Source: Nocardia mikamii NBRC 108933 (lineage in GTDB: Bacteria; Actinomycetota; Actinomycetes; Mycobacteriales; Mycobacteriaceae). Taken from it: a DNA stretch of 64,000 nucleotides. Below, in pieces: positions 1 to 7,654 of the stretch (within the stretch, counting starts at the first letter, position 1; the number at the start of each line of letters is the position of its first letter). The stretch lies in the NCBI RefSeq assembly GCF_001613505.1, contig NZ_BDCM01000012.1, positions 372,001 through 436,000 of the forward strand, in the 5' to 3' direction. Under the pieces are notes generated by a model. The model was not told the origin of the DNA and made no database searches. It worked only from the letters and a program-made list of their open reading frames with translations. The position numbers and the translations under genes were made by a program.

Positions 1-240
1 CGCGGAAAAGGTGGTGGTGGCGTCCGGGAGGTCGGAGCTGAACAGCAACACGGGCGATCCGAGCCACGTGCCCGACCCCTGACTGTCACCGGTGAAGGTG
101 TCACCGAAGACGAAGCCCGACCCGCCGGGCGCGAAACGATCTCGGCCGTAAGGGATTCCGAGATCGGTGCCACCTACTCCGAACTGTCTCGCCGTACTTC
201 CGGCGAATCCGGTGAGCGGCGTCCCCCAGTGCGTGGCCAT
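1..240 (-). CDS. DUF4185 domain protein, N-terminal part
   Basis: Truncated by the left edge; about 80 N-terminal residues are visible from an ATG at 238-240. The segment reads GGTDLGIPYG, then FVFGDTFTG and SPVLLFSS. This resembles the start of the DUF4185 fold, a beta-propeller-like domain of actinobacterial secreted or phage-associated proteins whose activity is unknown. No signal peptide is visible at this start. It begins 7 bp after the stop of the upstream gene and is the third gene of an operon headed by a GH25 lysozyme-like gene, so a cell-wall related role is plausible but inferred. Confidence 0.6.
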   Translation of the reverse strand, partial: MATHWGTPLTGFAGSTARQFGVGGTDLGIPYGRDRFAPGGSGFVFGDTFTGDSQGSGTWLGSPVLLFSSDLPDATTTFSA

Positions 241-247
241 CGCCGGC

Positions 248-583
248 TCATGCCGGGGCGGCGAGGACGAATCGCGTCCATGCCGCGGCTCGGTTGGCGT
301 TGTCGGTGCACACCTTTCCGGTGGTGAGGTCGATGGCATAGACGCAGCCGTCGGGGACCCCGCCGTTGAAGGTGGCGAACCAGGCCGTCGGCCCGTCCTG
401 CGGTGTGGCGCAGGCTGCCACGTCGGCGAAAGCCCCTTCCGGGAACGTGATCTCGGCGGCCGTGGCGGTGGTGAGGGCGGCCAGGGTTCCGCCCGCGGCG
501 GCGGCCGCCGCCGCCGCCCGGACCTGGGGCACACAGTCGGTGATCACGAAGAAGCGGCCGTCCGTGCTGGCGATTGTCGGCAT
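248..583 (-). CDS. hypothetical protein in lysozyme operon
   Basis: A 111-residue protein I do not recognise. It starts at an ATG with GGAG seven bases upstream, 21 bp after the GH25 gene and 7 bp before the DUF4185 gene, so it is probably co-transcribed with both. It is rich in alanine in the first third, has three cysteines and ends in a Trp/Phe-containing tail. It has no classical signal peptide or membrane segment. The C-terminal part (phrases such as TAWFATFNGG and YAIDLTTGKV) suggests a compact beta fold. Function unknown. Confidence 0.6.
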   Translation of the reverse strand: MPTIASTDGRFFVITDCVPQVRAAAAAAAAGGTLAALTTATAAEITFPEGAFADVAACATPQDGPTAWFATFNGGVPDGCVYAIDLTTGKVCTDNANRAAAWTRFVLAAPA

Positions 584-604
584 GCGAATACTCCGTCGGA
601 GACG

Positions 605-1555
605 TTACGGGTTGGGAGGCTGGAAGCCGGCGATATCGAGTTTCTGCCCGATGGCCGCGATCGCGTCGACCAGGGACCAGCCGCCCAGTTGCGGCCAGCC
701 GGTGCCCTGCAGTCCGCGCATCTGGATCCACTCGTCGCGGATGCGGCCGTCGGAGTCACGCGGCAGCGGCACCTGGGTGGGCCCCGGCGGCGCCGCGAAG
801 CCCGGCAGGCCGAGGCTCTGCCCCACGCTGGCGACACCGTCGACGAGCGTGTGGCCGCCCAGTTGCGGCCAGCCGTTGCCGCCGATGCCCATGAACTGAA
901 TCCACATGTCGGTCACCGGGTCCGTTGCCACCGTGCCGACCCCGACCTGGTTGGCGAAATCCTCCGGTGAGAATCCGTCGGCGGAGTTCATATCGCAGTT
1001 GCCGAAGGGCGAGGCGCCCTCGGGCAGGCCGCCGCCGTACCCCTGGCCGTCGGTGTACTGGTGCGCGATCTGGCCGGGCAGATTGGGATTTCTGCCGTAA
1101 CCGGCGCCGATCATGTTCAGGCCGTCCGGGCGCACCGGCCACATACTGTCGAAATCCGGGCGGTTGGCGTAGCCGATGACGCGCCGGGTCGAACCGAGCC
1201 AATCGGCCAGCCGCCAGTACGCGCGGTTGATGCCGTCCGATTGATCCCCACCGGGATTGCCGCCGGATTCCACGTCGATCATCGTGATCATCTTCGGATG
1301 CGGACCACCCGCCTGACCGACCATGCTCCGGTGGGTGTCGACGGTATCGAGCCAGTTCGGCCGCCAGTAGAAGTAGACGATGAAGCAGGCGATGCGCCCG
1401 GAATCGGCGGCCCGGGACGCCCACGAATAGTTCGAATAGAAGTTGTGGTCCTGGTAGGTCCCGTCGTTGGAGCGGAACGAGAAGAGCTGATACGGATAAG
1501 AGTCGTCGACCGGCACTTGGAACTCGGACACGTCGGCGAAAAGGGAATCGACCAT
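605..1555 (-). CDS. GH25 lysozyme-like muramidase with two C-terminal repeats
   Basis: A 316-residue protein with a glycoside hydrolase family 25 fold in its first ~195 residues. The N-terminal ADVSEFQ places the first conserved Asp at about residue 8, and MIDVESG carries the family's catalytic-type D94/E96 pair. The text RVIGYANRPDF and QIAHQYTDG is very like lysozyme-type mycobacteriophage lysins. GH25 enzymes cut the glycan backbone of peptidoglycan. Residues ~217-253 and ~275-311 form two ~37-residue repeats (WIQ...GWPQLGG...), probably a binding module. The ATG at 1553-1555 is preferred over an upstream TTG because GGAGG lies five bases before it. There is no signal peptide. First gene of a three-gene minus-strand operon. 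Confidence 0.75.
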   Translation of the reverse strand: MVDSLFADVSEFQVPVDDSYPYQLFSFRSNDGTYQDHNFYSNYSWASRAADSGRIACFIVYFYWRPNWLDTVDTHRSMVGQAGGPHPKMITMIDVESGGNPGGDQSDGINRAYWRLADWLGSTRRVIGYANRPDFDSMWPVRPDGLNMIGAGYGRNPNLPGQIAHQYTDGQGYGGGLPEGASPFGNCDMNSADGFSPEDFANQVGVGTVATDPVTDMWIQFMGIGGNGWPQLGGHTLVDGVASVGQSLGLPGFAAPPGPTQVPLPRDSDGRIRDEWIQMRGLQGTGWPQLGGWSLVDAIAAIGQKLDIAGFQPPNP

Positions 1556-1712
1556 ATTCCCCTCCAAGAGTCGACCGGTCCTCGGCAGGACCGGGTTTCG
1601 AGTGGGTGGCTATCTCATTGTCCGAGGCTACGCCTGTCCCGTCATCGATAGTGCGGTTCTCGTGACCGCGTCGTAATCGACGTTCCCCCAACGAAACCCG
1701 TCGATGATCGAA

Positions 1713-2330
1713 TTACCGCCCCTCGGCGCCCGGCACGAGGGCACGGACCCGCAGCTGATGCGTAGTCATTTGTCCGTTACCGCACGCCGTCGCCGCACGG
1801 TCGAGATACAGCGATGCGGTGTTGTCGGGCGGGTAGATTCGCAGCCCCGGCACCTCGACCGGTCCGCACTGCTCGGCCGGAATGTTGTGCACGTCGACCG
1901 CGAACACGAGCGCCGACGCCTGACCGCCGGGCGCCAGTTGCACCGGTCCGGACGCGCCTCCGTCGCGGACGGCCGGGGCGCCGACGGGCGAGCTGTCGGG
2001 GCCGGCGGCATAGGAGACACCCGGAAAACCCTCCAGAACGCACGAGCCGGAGCCGTTGTTGGTGAACACGATCGGAAATGCGACAGTTCCGGCGGCGGCG
2101 TTCGAGGGCCCCAGCGCGGCCGCGAGATCGGATGTCCGGCATTGTGGCGCAACGGCATTCGTATCCCGGACGGGCGGAGTACCATCGTTCGAAGGTACCG
2201 AACCCACGTGTAAGGCCGGGGCCGCGCTCGTATTCGGAGTGTCCGGCGCCGACTGGTCCGATCCGCAGCCCGCGACGGTCACAGCCGCGGCCGCGGTGAG
2301 CGACCACCACGCCATCCGCCTTCTTTTCAC
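1713..2330 (-). CDS. DUF4232 lipoprotein
   Basis: A 205-residue predicted lipoprotein. A basic start (KRRR), a hydrophobic stretch and the lipobox VAGC place the lipidated Cys near residue 22. After a Ser/Thr/Pro-rich linker the C-terminal ~140 residues match the DUF4232 pattern: CRTSDLAAALG, then FTNNGSGSCVLEGFPGVSY and a VxVPGLRIYPP segment. DUF4232 proteins are abundant surface lipoproteins of actinobacteria with no assigned activity. It is divergent from the LysB-like gene. The start used is GTG at 2328-2330; an ATG five codons in is an alternative. Confidence 0.8.
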   Translation of the reverse strand: MKRRRMAWWSLTAAAAVTVAGCGSDQSAPDTPNTSAAPALHVGSVPSNDGTPPVRDTNAVAPQCRTSDLAAALGPSNAAAGTVAFPIVFTNNGSGSCVLEGFPGVSYAAGPDSSPVGAPAVRDGGASGPVQLAPGGQASALVFAVDVHNIPAEQCGPVEVPGLRIYPPDNTASLYLDRAATACGNGQMTTHQLRVRALVPGAEGR

Positions 2331-2404
2331 AACTCCCGACCGTACTCGGTTCGGGGCCGGCCGTGGAAGATCCGTCGAAGTTCGTCGCGGGCAAGGAGAA
2401 CCCG

Positions 2405-3202
2405 ATGATCGACATCATCACGTTGCGAGGAACCGGAGAGCCCCGGAACGCGGACGGCAGCCCTGCGGGCATGCTGGCCGCGGTCACCGATCTGCTCTCG
2501 ACCGACAGCTTCAGCTTCTTCGAACCCGACTGGCCCGCCTCCGTCGGGCCGGATCCGAATCTGTGGGGGCCGTCGCTGGACACCTCGGTCCGGCTGGGCG
2601 TCGCCGCGGGCGTCGAGGCGATCCAGCAATCGCCGAATGTCTGTGCGCTGCTGAGCTATTCGCTCGGCGGCATCTGTGCGAGCCGGATACTCGAGGGGGT
2701 GGCCCGGGGCGAGTACACCAACACCGACGGCAGCCCGCTCGAGATCGCCTTCGCCGTCTTCATCGCCAACCCGCTGCGCAAGGCCGGCGACTCGGTGAAC
2801 AACCTCTGCCCGCCCACGACCTTCGGGCTGCACGGCCAGCACGGCACCTGGCCCGCGGCGGTCGCGACCCGGGAGTACGCGAATCCCGGCGACATCATCA
2901 CCGCCTCCCCGGCCGACTCGCCGCTGCGCATCATCGACGTGGGTATCTCGCCGTTCTCCTTCGTCGAGGGCGCGCGTTTCGGCAACGCGAGCTATCTCAT
3001 CTTCGCGCAGCTGATGCAGTTCCTGATGTCGAATCCGGTGGCCAACCTGCAACGCTTCGCCATCACCATCAATGGTGTGATCGGCTACCTCACCCCGTAT
3101 CCCGACGGTCAGCACGTGCTGTATCCGGCCCACGACATGCCGGGCACCGACGTGACGTGGACGACCGCAGCGGCGAACTACATCACGGAGAATTTCGCGT
3201 AG
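2405..3202 (+). CDS. LysB-like/cutinase-type serine esterase
   Basis: A 265-residue alpha/beta hydrolase. The nucleophile elbow is SYSLGG, followed by a helix; AVFIANPLRKAG resembles the strand after the nucleophile in mycobacteriophage lysin B. YANPGDIITA and a His in YPAHDMPG are in suitable places for the acidic residue and the histidine. LysB enzymes hydrolyse the mycolate-arabinogalactan ester, so a role in the outer mycolate layer is inferred. The ATG at 2405 has AAGGAGA six bases upstream and is preferred to an earlier GTG at 2363. There is no signal peptide. It lies close to a GH25 lysozyme-like gene, which is reminiscent of phage LysA/LysB pairs, but no other phage genes are present. 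Confidence 0.6.
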   Translation: MIDIITLRGTGEPRNADGSPAGMLAAVTDLLSTDSFSFFEPDWPASVGPDPNLWGPSLDTSVRLGVAAGVEAIQQSPNVCALLSYSLGGICASRILEGVARGEYTNTDGSPLEIAFAVFIANPLRKAGDSVNNLCPPTTFGLHGQHGTWPAAVATREYANPGDIITASPADSPLRIIDVGISPFSFVEGARFGNASYLIFAQLMQFLMSNPVANLQRFAITINGVIGYLTPYPDGQHVLYPAHDMPGTDVTWTTAAANYITENFA

Positions 3203-3660
3203 GGCCGGGCAATTCGCCGGCGTGCCGGGCCGGCGGGCGGGCGCGCGTGGTACTCGGTGGCGGGCAGGGGAACCGACCAGACGAGGCGGGTGCCCCGCTC
3301 GATATCGCACCGCCCGCCCAGTAACCGCGCCCGGGCGCTCGAGCCGAGCAGCGGAGGCAGCAGGAGGCCGACCGGGCCGGCGGCTTCGACGACCACCGTC
3401 ACCGTGGTCGTGACCGACGCCGTCACGACCACGGTGTCGGCGCCGGGGTGGGCGGCGATGTGCCGCACGGCCTCGTCGACCACCGCTGCGGCGTGGAGAG
3501 TCAGATAGTCCGGGACCACGTGCACCGGACCGGTGACCGCGGTGACGATGCGGAGCATGGTGTGACCGAGGTGGCGGCGCATCACCTCGTCGATGCGCAC
3601 CAACAGTCCGGAAGCGCCGACAGCGCACGGGGCGGTGGTGACCGCGGGAGTATCAGCCAT
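3178..3660 (-). CDS. orphan DevS-type histidine kinase ATPase-like domain, degenerate
   Basis: A 160-residue protein that looks like only the C-terminal ATP-binding part of a DevS/NarX-type histidine kinase. TAVTGPVHVVPDYLTLHAAAVVDEAV aligns in style with the helix and N-box region, and the end (ARARLLGGRCDIERGTRLVWSVPLP) is typical of this family. The N-box Asn and the DxGxG box of active kinases are not present, and there is no dimerisation or sensor domain. It is therefore probably a non-kinase binding or scaffold protein. A paralogue lies at 44081-44695. It overlaps the 3' end of the esterase gene convergently and is followed at its 5' side by sigF. Confidence 0.6.
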   Translation of the reverse strand: MADTPAVTTAPCAVGASGLLVRIDEVMRRHLGHTMLRIVTAVTGPVHVVPDYLTLHAAAVVDEAVRHIAAHPGADTVVVTASVTTTVTVVVEAAGPVGLLLPPLLGSSARARLLGGRCDIERGTRLVWSVPLPATEYHARPPAGPARRRIARPYAKFSVM

Positions 3661-3713
3661 CGATCGGCCGGACCTCTCTCGCCGAGAAAACGAACCGACC
3701 CTGCGGTCTAGAG
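3661..3713 (-). promoter_or_regulatory. conserved leader shared with the paralogous gene at 44081
   Basis: The 53 bases before the ATG align with the leader of the second kinase-ATPase gene (44026-44080). Both begin CTCTA and share the identical 16-base block GCAGGGTCGGTTCGTT (here 3689-3704, minus strand). Both have a GAGAGG-like purine tract before ATGGCT. Conservation outside the coding region suggests a shared promoter or post-transcriptional control element; which one cannot be decided from sequence. Confidence 0.55.
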
Positions 3714-3789
3714 TCGGCACGCCTTCCCAATAATGGCCGCCGGGCCGGACATTCGGGCACGAACCGGCGAATTCGAGCGACGGAACCGA

Positions 3790-4641
3790 TCAGGCGACCG
3801 CGCGGAGATGGCGAGTCCGCGCGGGCTCGGCGAGGGCCTGTTCGCGCAGACCGCTGAGCACCCGGCTCAGGATCCGCGAAACCTGCATCTGCGAGATGCC
3901 GTGCAGCGCAGCGATCTCGGACTGGGTCTTGCTCTCGTAGAAGCGCTGGATCAAGATCTTGCGTTCCTGCTCGGGCAGGGCCTCGATCAGCGGTTTCACC
4001 GTGATCGCGTCCTCGGTGAACTCGTAGCGCGGTTCATCGACCGCCAGCCGGGCACCCAGCGGCGTGGGGCTGTCGCTTTCTGCGGACTGGGTTTCGTCGA
4101 GCGAGTCGCACAGGTAGCTGTTGGCCGCCACCGTTGCCTGCACGACCTCCTCGACCGGGACGTCGAGGGCGCGGGCGAGCTCATGGCTGCTGGGCTCGCG
4201 ACCGAGTTGCTGGGACAGCACCAGGCTGTGCTGGGAGATACGGGCGCGCAGCTCCTTCATGCGGCGCGGGACCTTCACCGCCCACCCGCTGTCGCGGAAA
4301 TACCGGCGCACCTCCCCCATGATCGTCGGCACGGCGAAGCCCAGGAACGGTGCGCCCCGGGACACGTCGTACCGGTCCACCGAGAGCACCAGTGCGAGGT
4401 TCGCGACCTGCTGCAGATCTTCCCGCGACTGTCCGCGTCCCTCGTACCGGCGGGCGATGTGGGCGGCCAGCGGCATGCAGTCGGCGATGATCTGCTCCCG
4501 CAGCCGGGCGCGGCGCGGATCGGTGGCATCGAGTTCGGCCAGCGCACGGAAGGAATCTTCGATCCCGTCATAGGAATTGCGGCCACCGTCGTCGCGAGCG
4601 GTGGCGGAACGGGTCGAGGCAGCAGTGGTATCGGTGCTCAT
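3790..4641 (-). CDS. sigF: RNA polymerase sigma factor, SigF/SigB type (group 3)
   Basis: A 283-residue sigma-70 family factor. Region 2 is visible in DLQQVANLALVLSVDRYD and FLGFAVPTIMGEVRRYFRD, followed by VKVPRRMKELR; region 3 covers the REPSSHELARALDV stretch; region 4 is the HTH SEIAALHGISQMQVSRILSR. This layout is that of the SigB/SigF stress factors. The start at 4641 has GGAGA seven bases upstream and removes a spurious 36-residue extension. No RsbW-type anti-sigma gene is adjacent, although the neighbouring gene at 3178-3660 is an ATPase-fold protein of another class. Several promoters of the GTTT-N15-GGGTAT type in this window are candidate targets. Confidence 0.9.
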   Translation of the reverse strand: MSTDTTAASTRSATARDDGGRNSYDGIEDSFRALAELDATDPRRARLREQIIADCMPLAAHIARRYEGRGQSREDLQQVANLALVLSVDRYDVSRGAPFLGFAVPTIMGEVRRYFRDSGWAVKVPRRMKELRARISQHSLVLSQQLGREPSSHELARALDVPVEEVVQATVAANSYLCDSLDETQSAESDSPTPLGARLAVDEPRYEFTEDAITVKPLIEALPEQERKILIQRFYESKTQSEIAALHGISQMQVSRILSRVLSGLREQALAEPARTRHLRAVA

Positions 4642-4777
4642 GATCGTCTCCGCAGCTTCCGTATGAACCATGCCGCCCTGGGTATCCGCGACTCGGAGGC
4701 TCAAACAAGAAATTTCGGTCGAATCCGTCGCGGGCGACGGCGGTGGCATCCGTGCCGCGATGTGCTGTACTTGCCGG

Positions 4778-5755
4778 GTGAGCGAGTCTGGTGAGTCGAC
4801 CGACGTGGTCGACGCGGTGGTGGAAACAACTCTCCTCGGTGGTCCTCGCCGCTACACCCGCGCTCAGGTGGCCGAGCTGTCCGGTGTCTCGGTCGACAAT
4901 GCCCGCAAACTGTGGATCGCCTTGGGGTTCCCGGCCGCGGCGAGCGACGACGAGGCGGCGTTCACCGACGCCGATGTCGCCGCCGTCCGCACCTTCTGCG
5001 CGCTGGGCCCCACCTCGAATGTGAACGAGCAGAACCAGATTGCCGCCGCCCGCACCCTCGGGCAGTCGATGGCGCGACTGGCCGAATGGCAGGCGGACCT
5101 GATCACCCGCGAACTCGGCGCCGGCACCGACGCCGCGGCCACCGCCCACGCCATCGAGGTGCTCACCGATCTGCAGCAGTACGCGTGGCGGCGGCATCTG
5201 GCCGCGGCGCTGAGCCGATCCCTCGAATCCGACGGCGCCGCACGGCAATTACTCGTCGGATTCGCCGATATGGCCGGCTACACCCGGCTGTCGCGGCACC
5301 TGGACCCCGACGAGCTGACCGATCTGCTGGAAGCGTTCGAAACCGCCACCACCGAGGCGATCACCGCCCACGGCGGCTGGGTGATCAAGAACGTGGGCGA
5401 CGAGGTGATGTTCGCCGTCGACGATCCGCACCGGGGCGCGCGCATCGCGCTGGCTCTGCACGTGGCGATCGGCCGGGCGGCGCAGACGATTTCGGAGATG
5501 CCCCAGATCCGGGTGGGCCTCGCCTACGGGCCGGTGCTGACCCGCTTCGGCGACCTCTACGGCACGGTGGTCAACATCGCCGCCCGGCTGACCGGCGTCG
5601 CCCGTCCCGGAACGGTGCTCGTGGACGACGGCGCGGCCGCGGCCCTGGCCGGCGACACCGAATTCTCCCTGCGTCACCTACGCAGCGTGCGCGTCAAGGG
5701 ATTCTCCCGCCTGCGTTCCCATGTGCTGCGGGAGCGACAGCGCAGACAACGCTGA
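4778..5755 (+). CDS. class III adenylate/guanylate cyclase with N-terminal regulatory domain
   Basis: About 325 residues. The N-terminal ~150 residues include an HTH-like YTRAQVAELSGVSVDNARKLW segment and a helical region, as in the autoinhibitory N-domains of mycobacterial Rv1264/Rv2212-type cyclases. The C-terminal catalytic domain keeps the key residues: metal Asp in FADMAGYT (~D164), Lys and Asp in IKNVGDEV (~K204, D208), adenine-type Asp in FGDLYG (~D259), and Asn/Arg in VNIAARL (~N266, R270). It should therefore be an active cytosolic cyclase, with cAMP the likely product. The start is uncertain. GTG at 4778 sits six bases after TGTACT, which would fit a leaderless transcript; ATG at 4760 is the alternative. 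A weak SigF-like GTAT-N15-GGGTAT lies at 4661-4685. It is divergent from sigF. Confidence 0.85.
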   Translation: MSESGESTDVVDAVVETTLLGGPRRYTRAQVAELSGVSVDNARKLWIALGFPAAASDDEAAFTDADVAAVRTFCALGPTSNVNEQNQIAAARTLGQSMARLAEWQADLITRELGAGTDAAATAHAIEVLTDLQQYAWRRHLAAALSRSLESDGAARQLLVGFADMAGYTRLSRHLDPDELTDLLEAFETATTEAITAHGGWVIKNVGDEVMFAVDDPHRGARIALALHVAIGRAAQTISEMPQIRVGLAYGPVLTRFGDLYGTVVNIAARLTGVARPGTVLVDDGAAAALAGDTEFSLRHLRSVRVKGFSRLRSHVLRERQRRQR

Positions 5756-5758
5756 TCC

Positions 5759-6568
5759 TCAGGTCGCCGAGGCCGCCGACGCGATCACATCGGCTACCGC
5801 GGCGGGCTGTGAGACGAGCGCGACATGCGATGCCTGTACCTCGCTGGTGTGCGCGCCGATCCGGCCGGCCATCCACCGCTGCGCGGCGGGCGGAATCACG
5901 GTGTCGTTCGCGGAGACCAGATACCAGCTCGGCGTGCTCGACCACGAAGGCGCCCCGGACGGCTCGATATTCGCCGCCACTGCCAGGGACTTCTGGTGGG
6001 CGAGCATGGTGGCCGCCGTCGCGTCGCTGACGTCGGGGGCGAACACCTGATGGAACGACGCGTCGGCGATGTAGGCGTCGAGGTTGCGGCCGAGGGCGTT
6101 GGTCGAATCGTCGACGATCTTCATCTGCAGTGCGGGCGGCAGTAATTGGCTGCCGGGAAAGCGGATCGGATCCAGCGCCAGCGCCACCGGCTCACCCTGC
6201 GCCGGCGCGAACGCCGCCACGTACACCAGAGCCCGCACGTTCGGATTGTGGATGTTGGTGATCACCGCCCCGCCGTAGGAATGGCCGACCAGGACCACCG
6301 GGCCGGAGATTCCGGCGACGGTCTTCTCGACGGCCGCGGAGTCGTAGGCGGGTCCGCGCAGCGGATTCTCGGGCACCACCACCGGGTATCCCCGCGCCCG
6401 CAAATTCCCGGCGACAGCATCCCAGCTGGTGGTGTCGGCGAACGCCCCGTGCACCAGCACGATCGTCGGCATGGTCTGGGCATTCGCGGGTCCGACTGCC
6501 GCCACGACGAAACCGGCGATCAGCGCGAACACGATCGACACGGCTTGCGCGAAACGGGTGAATCTCAT
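5759..6568 (-). CDS. secreted alpha/beta hydrolase
   Basis: A 269-residue protein with a clear signal peptide (MRFTRFAQAVSIVFALIAGFVV, cleavage likely after ANA near residue 30). The mature part is a salicylate esterase/EstC-like alpha/beta hydrolase: VLVHGAF oxyanion loop, nucleophile GHSYGG, candidate acid in SANDTVIP and His in SHVALVSQP. The substrate cannot be read from sequence; small-ester hydrolysis outside the membrane is inferred. The start at 6568 has AAGGGA six bases upstream; an ATG five codons earlier is possible. Its stop lies three bases from the convergent cyclase gene. Confidence 0.85.
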   Translation of the reverse strand: MRFTRFAQAVSIVFALIAGFVVAAVGPANAQTMPTIVLVHGAFADTTSWDAVAGNLRARGYPVVVPENPLRGPAYDSAAVEKTVAGISGPVVLVGHSYGGAVITNIHNPNVRALVYVAAFAPAQGEPVALALDPIRFPGSQLLPPALQMKIVDDSTNALGRNLDAYIADASFHQVFAPDVSDATAATMLAHQKSLAVAANIEPSGAPSWSSTPSWYLVSANDTVIPPAAQRWMAGRIGAHTSEVQASHVALVSQPAAVADVIASAASAT

Positions 6569-6693
6569 GGCGTGTCCCTTCATCGCTGCGCCGGCGGGCA
6601 GATGCACACGACCGGCAATCAATGGGCAAAGGCGACCTGGCAGCGACGATAGCGCTCTCGACACGCACGGGCAGCGGTTCGGGGAAGATCCGC

Positions 6694-7440
6694 TCAGCCG
6701 GCCTCGAAGCGGGTGGCGATATCGGCGGCGGTCACCTTGGCGAGTTCGACGAACAGCGGGAGTCGCTCGGGGATCATCAGCGCCGTGGGCCCGCGCAGTC
6801 CGAGCGCGAAGCGGCAGTCGCCGCCCCGGGTGAGGATCGGCAGGCCGATGGTCCGGAATCCGGGATCCAGTTCCTCGTCGTTGTAGGCGTACCCGCGCGT
6901 GAGCGTGCGATCGAGTTCGGCGCGAAGTTCGGCCGGGGAGGAGACCGACCGGGCGGTGCCCTCGTCGTAGGTGAGGGTGGCCAGGACCTCGTCGGAGGCG
7001 CCGGACCAGGCGAGCAGGGCCTTGCCCAGCGCGCTCGCGTGCAGGGGCAGGCGGACTCCCATCAGCCGATGTCCGTCGGTCTCCCGCCAGCGGCTGGTGC
7101 CGAGCAGGACGGCATGAATGCTGTGGCGGATCGCGACCGACGCGCTCGCGCCCGTGGTGGCCGCGAGCTGTTCCAGGCTCGGCTCGGCGAGGTAGATACG
7201 GTGCTGGCGGTAGGCGATCTGACCGTATTCGGCGAGCGCGCCGCCCATGCGATAGCGGCTCGAGGCCTCGTCCTTCTCCAGGAAGCCCGCCTGCACCAGC
7301 GCGGTGAGCAGGCGGTGAGTGGTGCTCACCGCCAGGCCCTGCTGACGGGCGACTTCCGATACGCCGCGTTCGTCGCCGTCGCGGAAACAGTCGAGGACCG
7401 ACAGCGCGCGGGTGACGGTCTGCACTCCGGAGGCTTCCAC
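6694..7440 (-). CDS. IclR-family transcriptional regulator
   Basis: A 248-residue regulator. An N-terminal winged HTH (VTRALSVLDCFRDG...GVSEVARQQGLAVSTTHRLLTALVQAGFLEK) is followed by the IclR effector domain, including LPLHASALGKALLA and the closing LTRGYAYNDEELDPGFRTIGLPI signature. It is transcribed divergently from the organosulfur operon, with 281 bp between them that hold two perfect dyads. The simplest reading is that it controls that operon and itself in response to a sulfur compound or its breakdown product. The effector is unknown. Confidence 0.9.
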   Translation of the reverse strand: MEASGVQTVTRALSVLDCFRDGDERGVSEVARQQGLAVSTTHRLLTALVQAGFLEKDEASSRYRMGGALAEYGQIAYRQHRIYLAEPSLEQLAATTGASASVAIRHSIHAVLLGTSRWRETDGHRLMGVRLPLHASALGKALLAWSGASDEVLATLTYDEGTARSVSSPAELRAELDRTLTRGYAYNDEELDPGFRTIGLPILTRGGDCRFALGLRGPTALMIPERLPLFVELAKVTAADIATRFEAG

Positions 7441-7502
7441 GCCGGGGACGGTAACACAGGAAGGAGGCTCGCACCGCCTCGTTCATTCCACTATTCGGAA
7501 AG

Positions 7503-7521
7503 CGAACTCGCACCGAGTTCG
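7503..7521. promoter_or_regulatory. perfect dyad, candidate operator near the IclR gene
   Basis: Eight-base arms CGAACTCG and CGAGTTCG are separated by CAC, about 60 bp upstream of the IclR start codon. It is a perfect inverted repeat in a non-coding region beside a regulator gene, so an autoregulatory operator is plausible. Confidence 0.45.
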
Positions 7522-7639
7522 GATCACGCTGCGCGAAAAGCACGGTCGATCAAGCTGATTGGCCAGTACAGAGGACTCGTGCGCCGGAATACACCCGGAG
7601 CCAATGTTTCGTCAAGCCTTCCGATCCTCGGAAAGCATT

Positions 7640-7654
7640 ACCTCGTAACGAGGT
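7640..7654. promoter_or_regulatory. perfect dyad overlapping the organosulfur operon promoter region
   Basis: Arms ACCTCG and CGAGGT are separated by TAA. A TACTGT hexamer some 15 bp downstream could be a -10 element, which would place the dyad over the -35 region of the promoter for the ABC transporter operon. It is a candidate IclR binding site; it shares the CTCG core and 3-bp spacing with the dyad at 7503-7521. Confidence 0.45.

Noticed and set aside
1-3202. Prophage remnant at the left edge
   Set aside because: Lysin-like genes alone do not make a prophage. No integrase, terminase, capsid or tail gene is visible in the window.
2056-3324. Long reading frames antisense to or out of frame with the esterase, permease, ilvD and P-type ATPase genes
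   Set aside because: Such frames are common in high-GC DNA because stop codons are rare. Their products are Arg/Ala/Gly/His-rich with no recognisable domain, and each is covered by a gene with clear family motifs.
3178-4641. RsbW-type anti-sigma factor for SigF
   Set aside because: The ATPase-fold gene beside sigF resembles the DevS/NarX group rather than RsbW, is on its own transcript with its own leader, and lacks the ATP-binding boxes.
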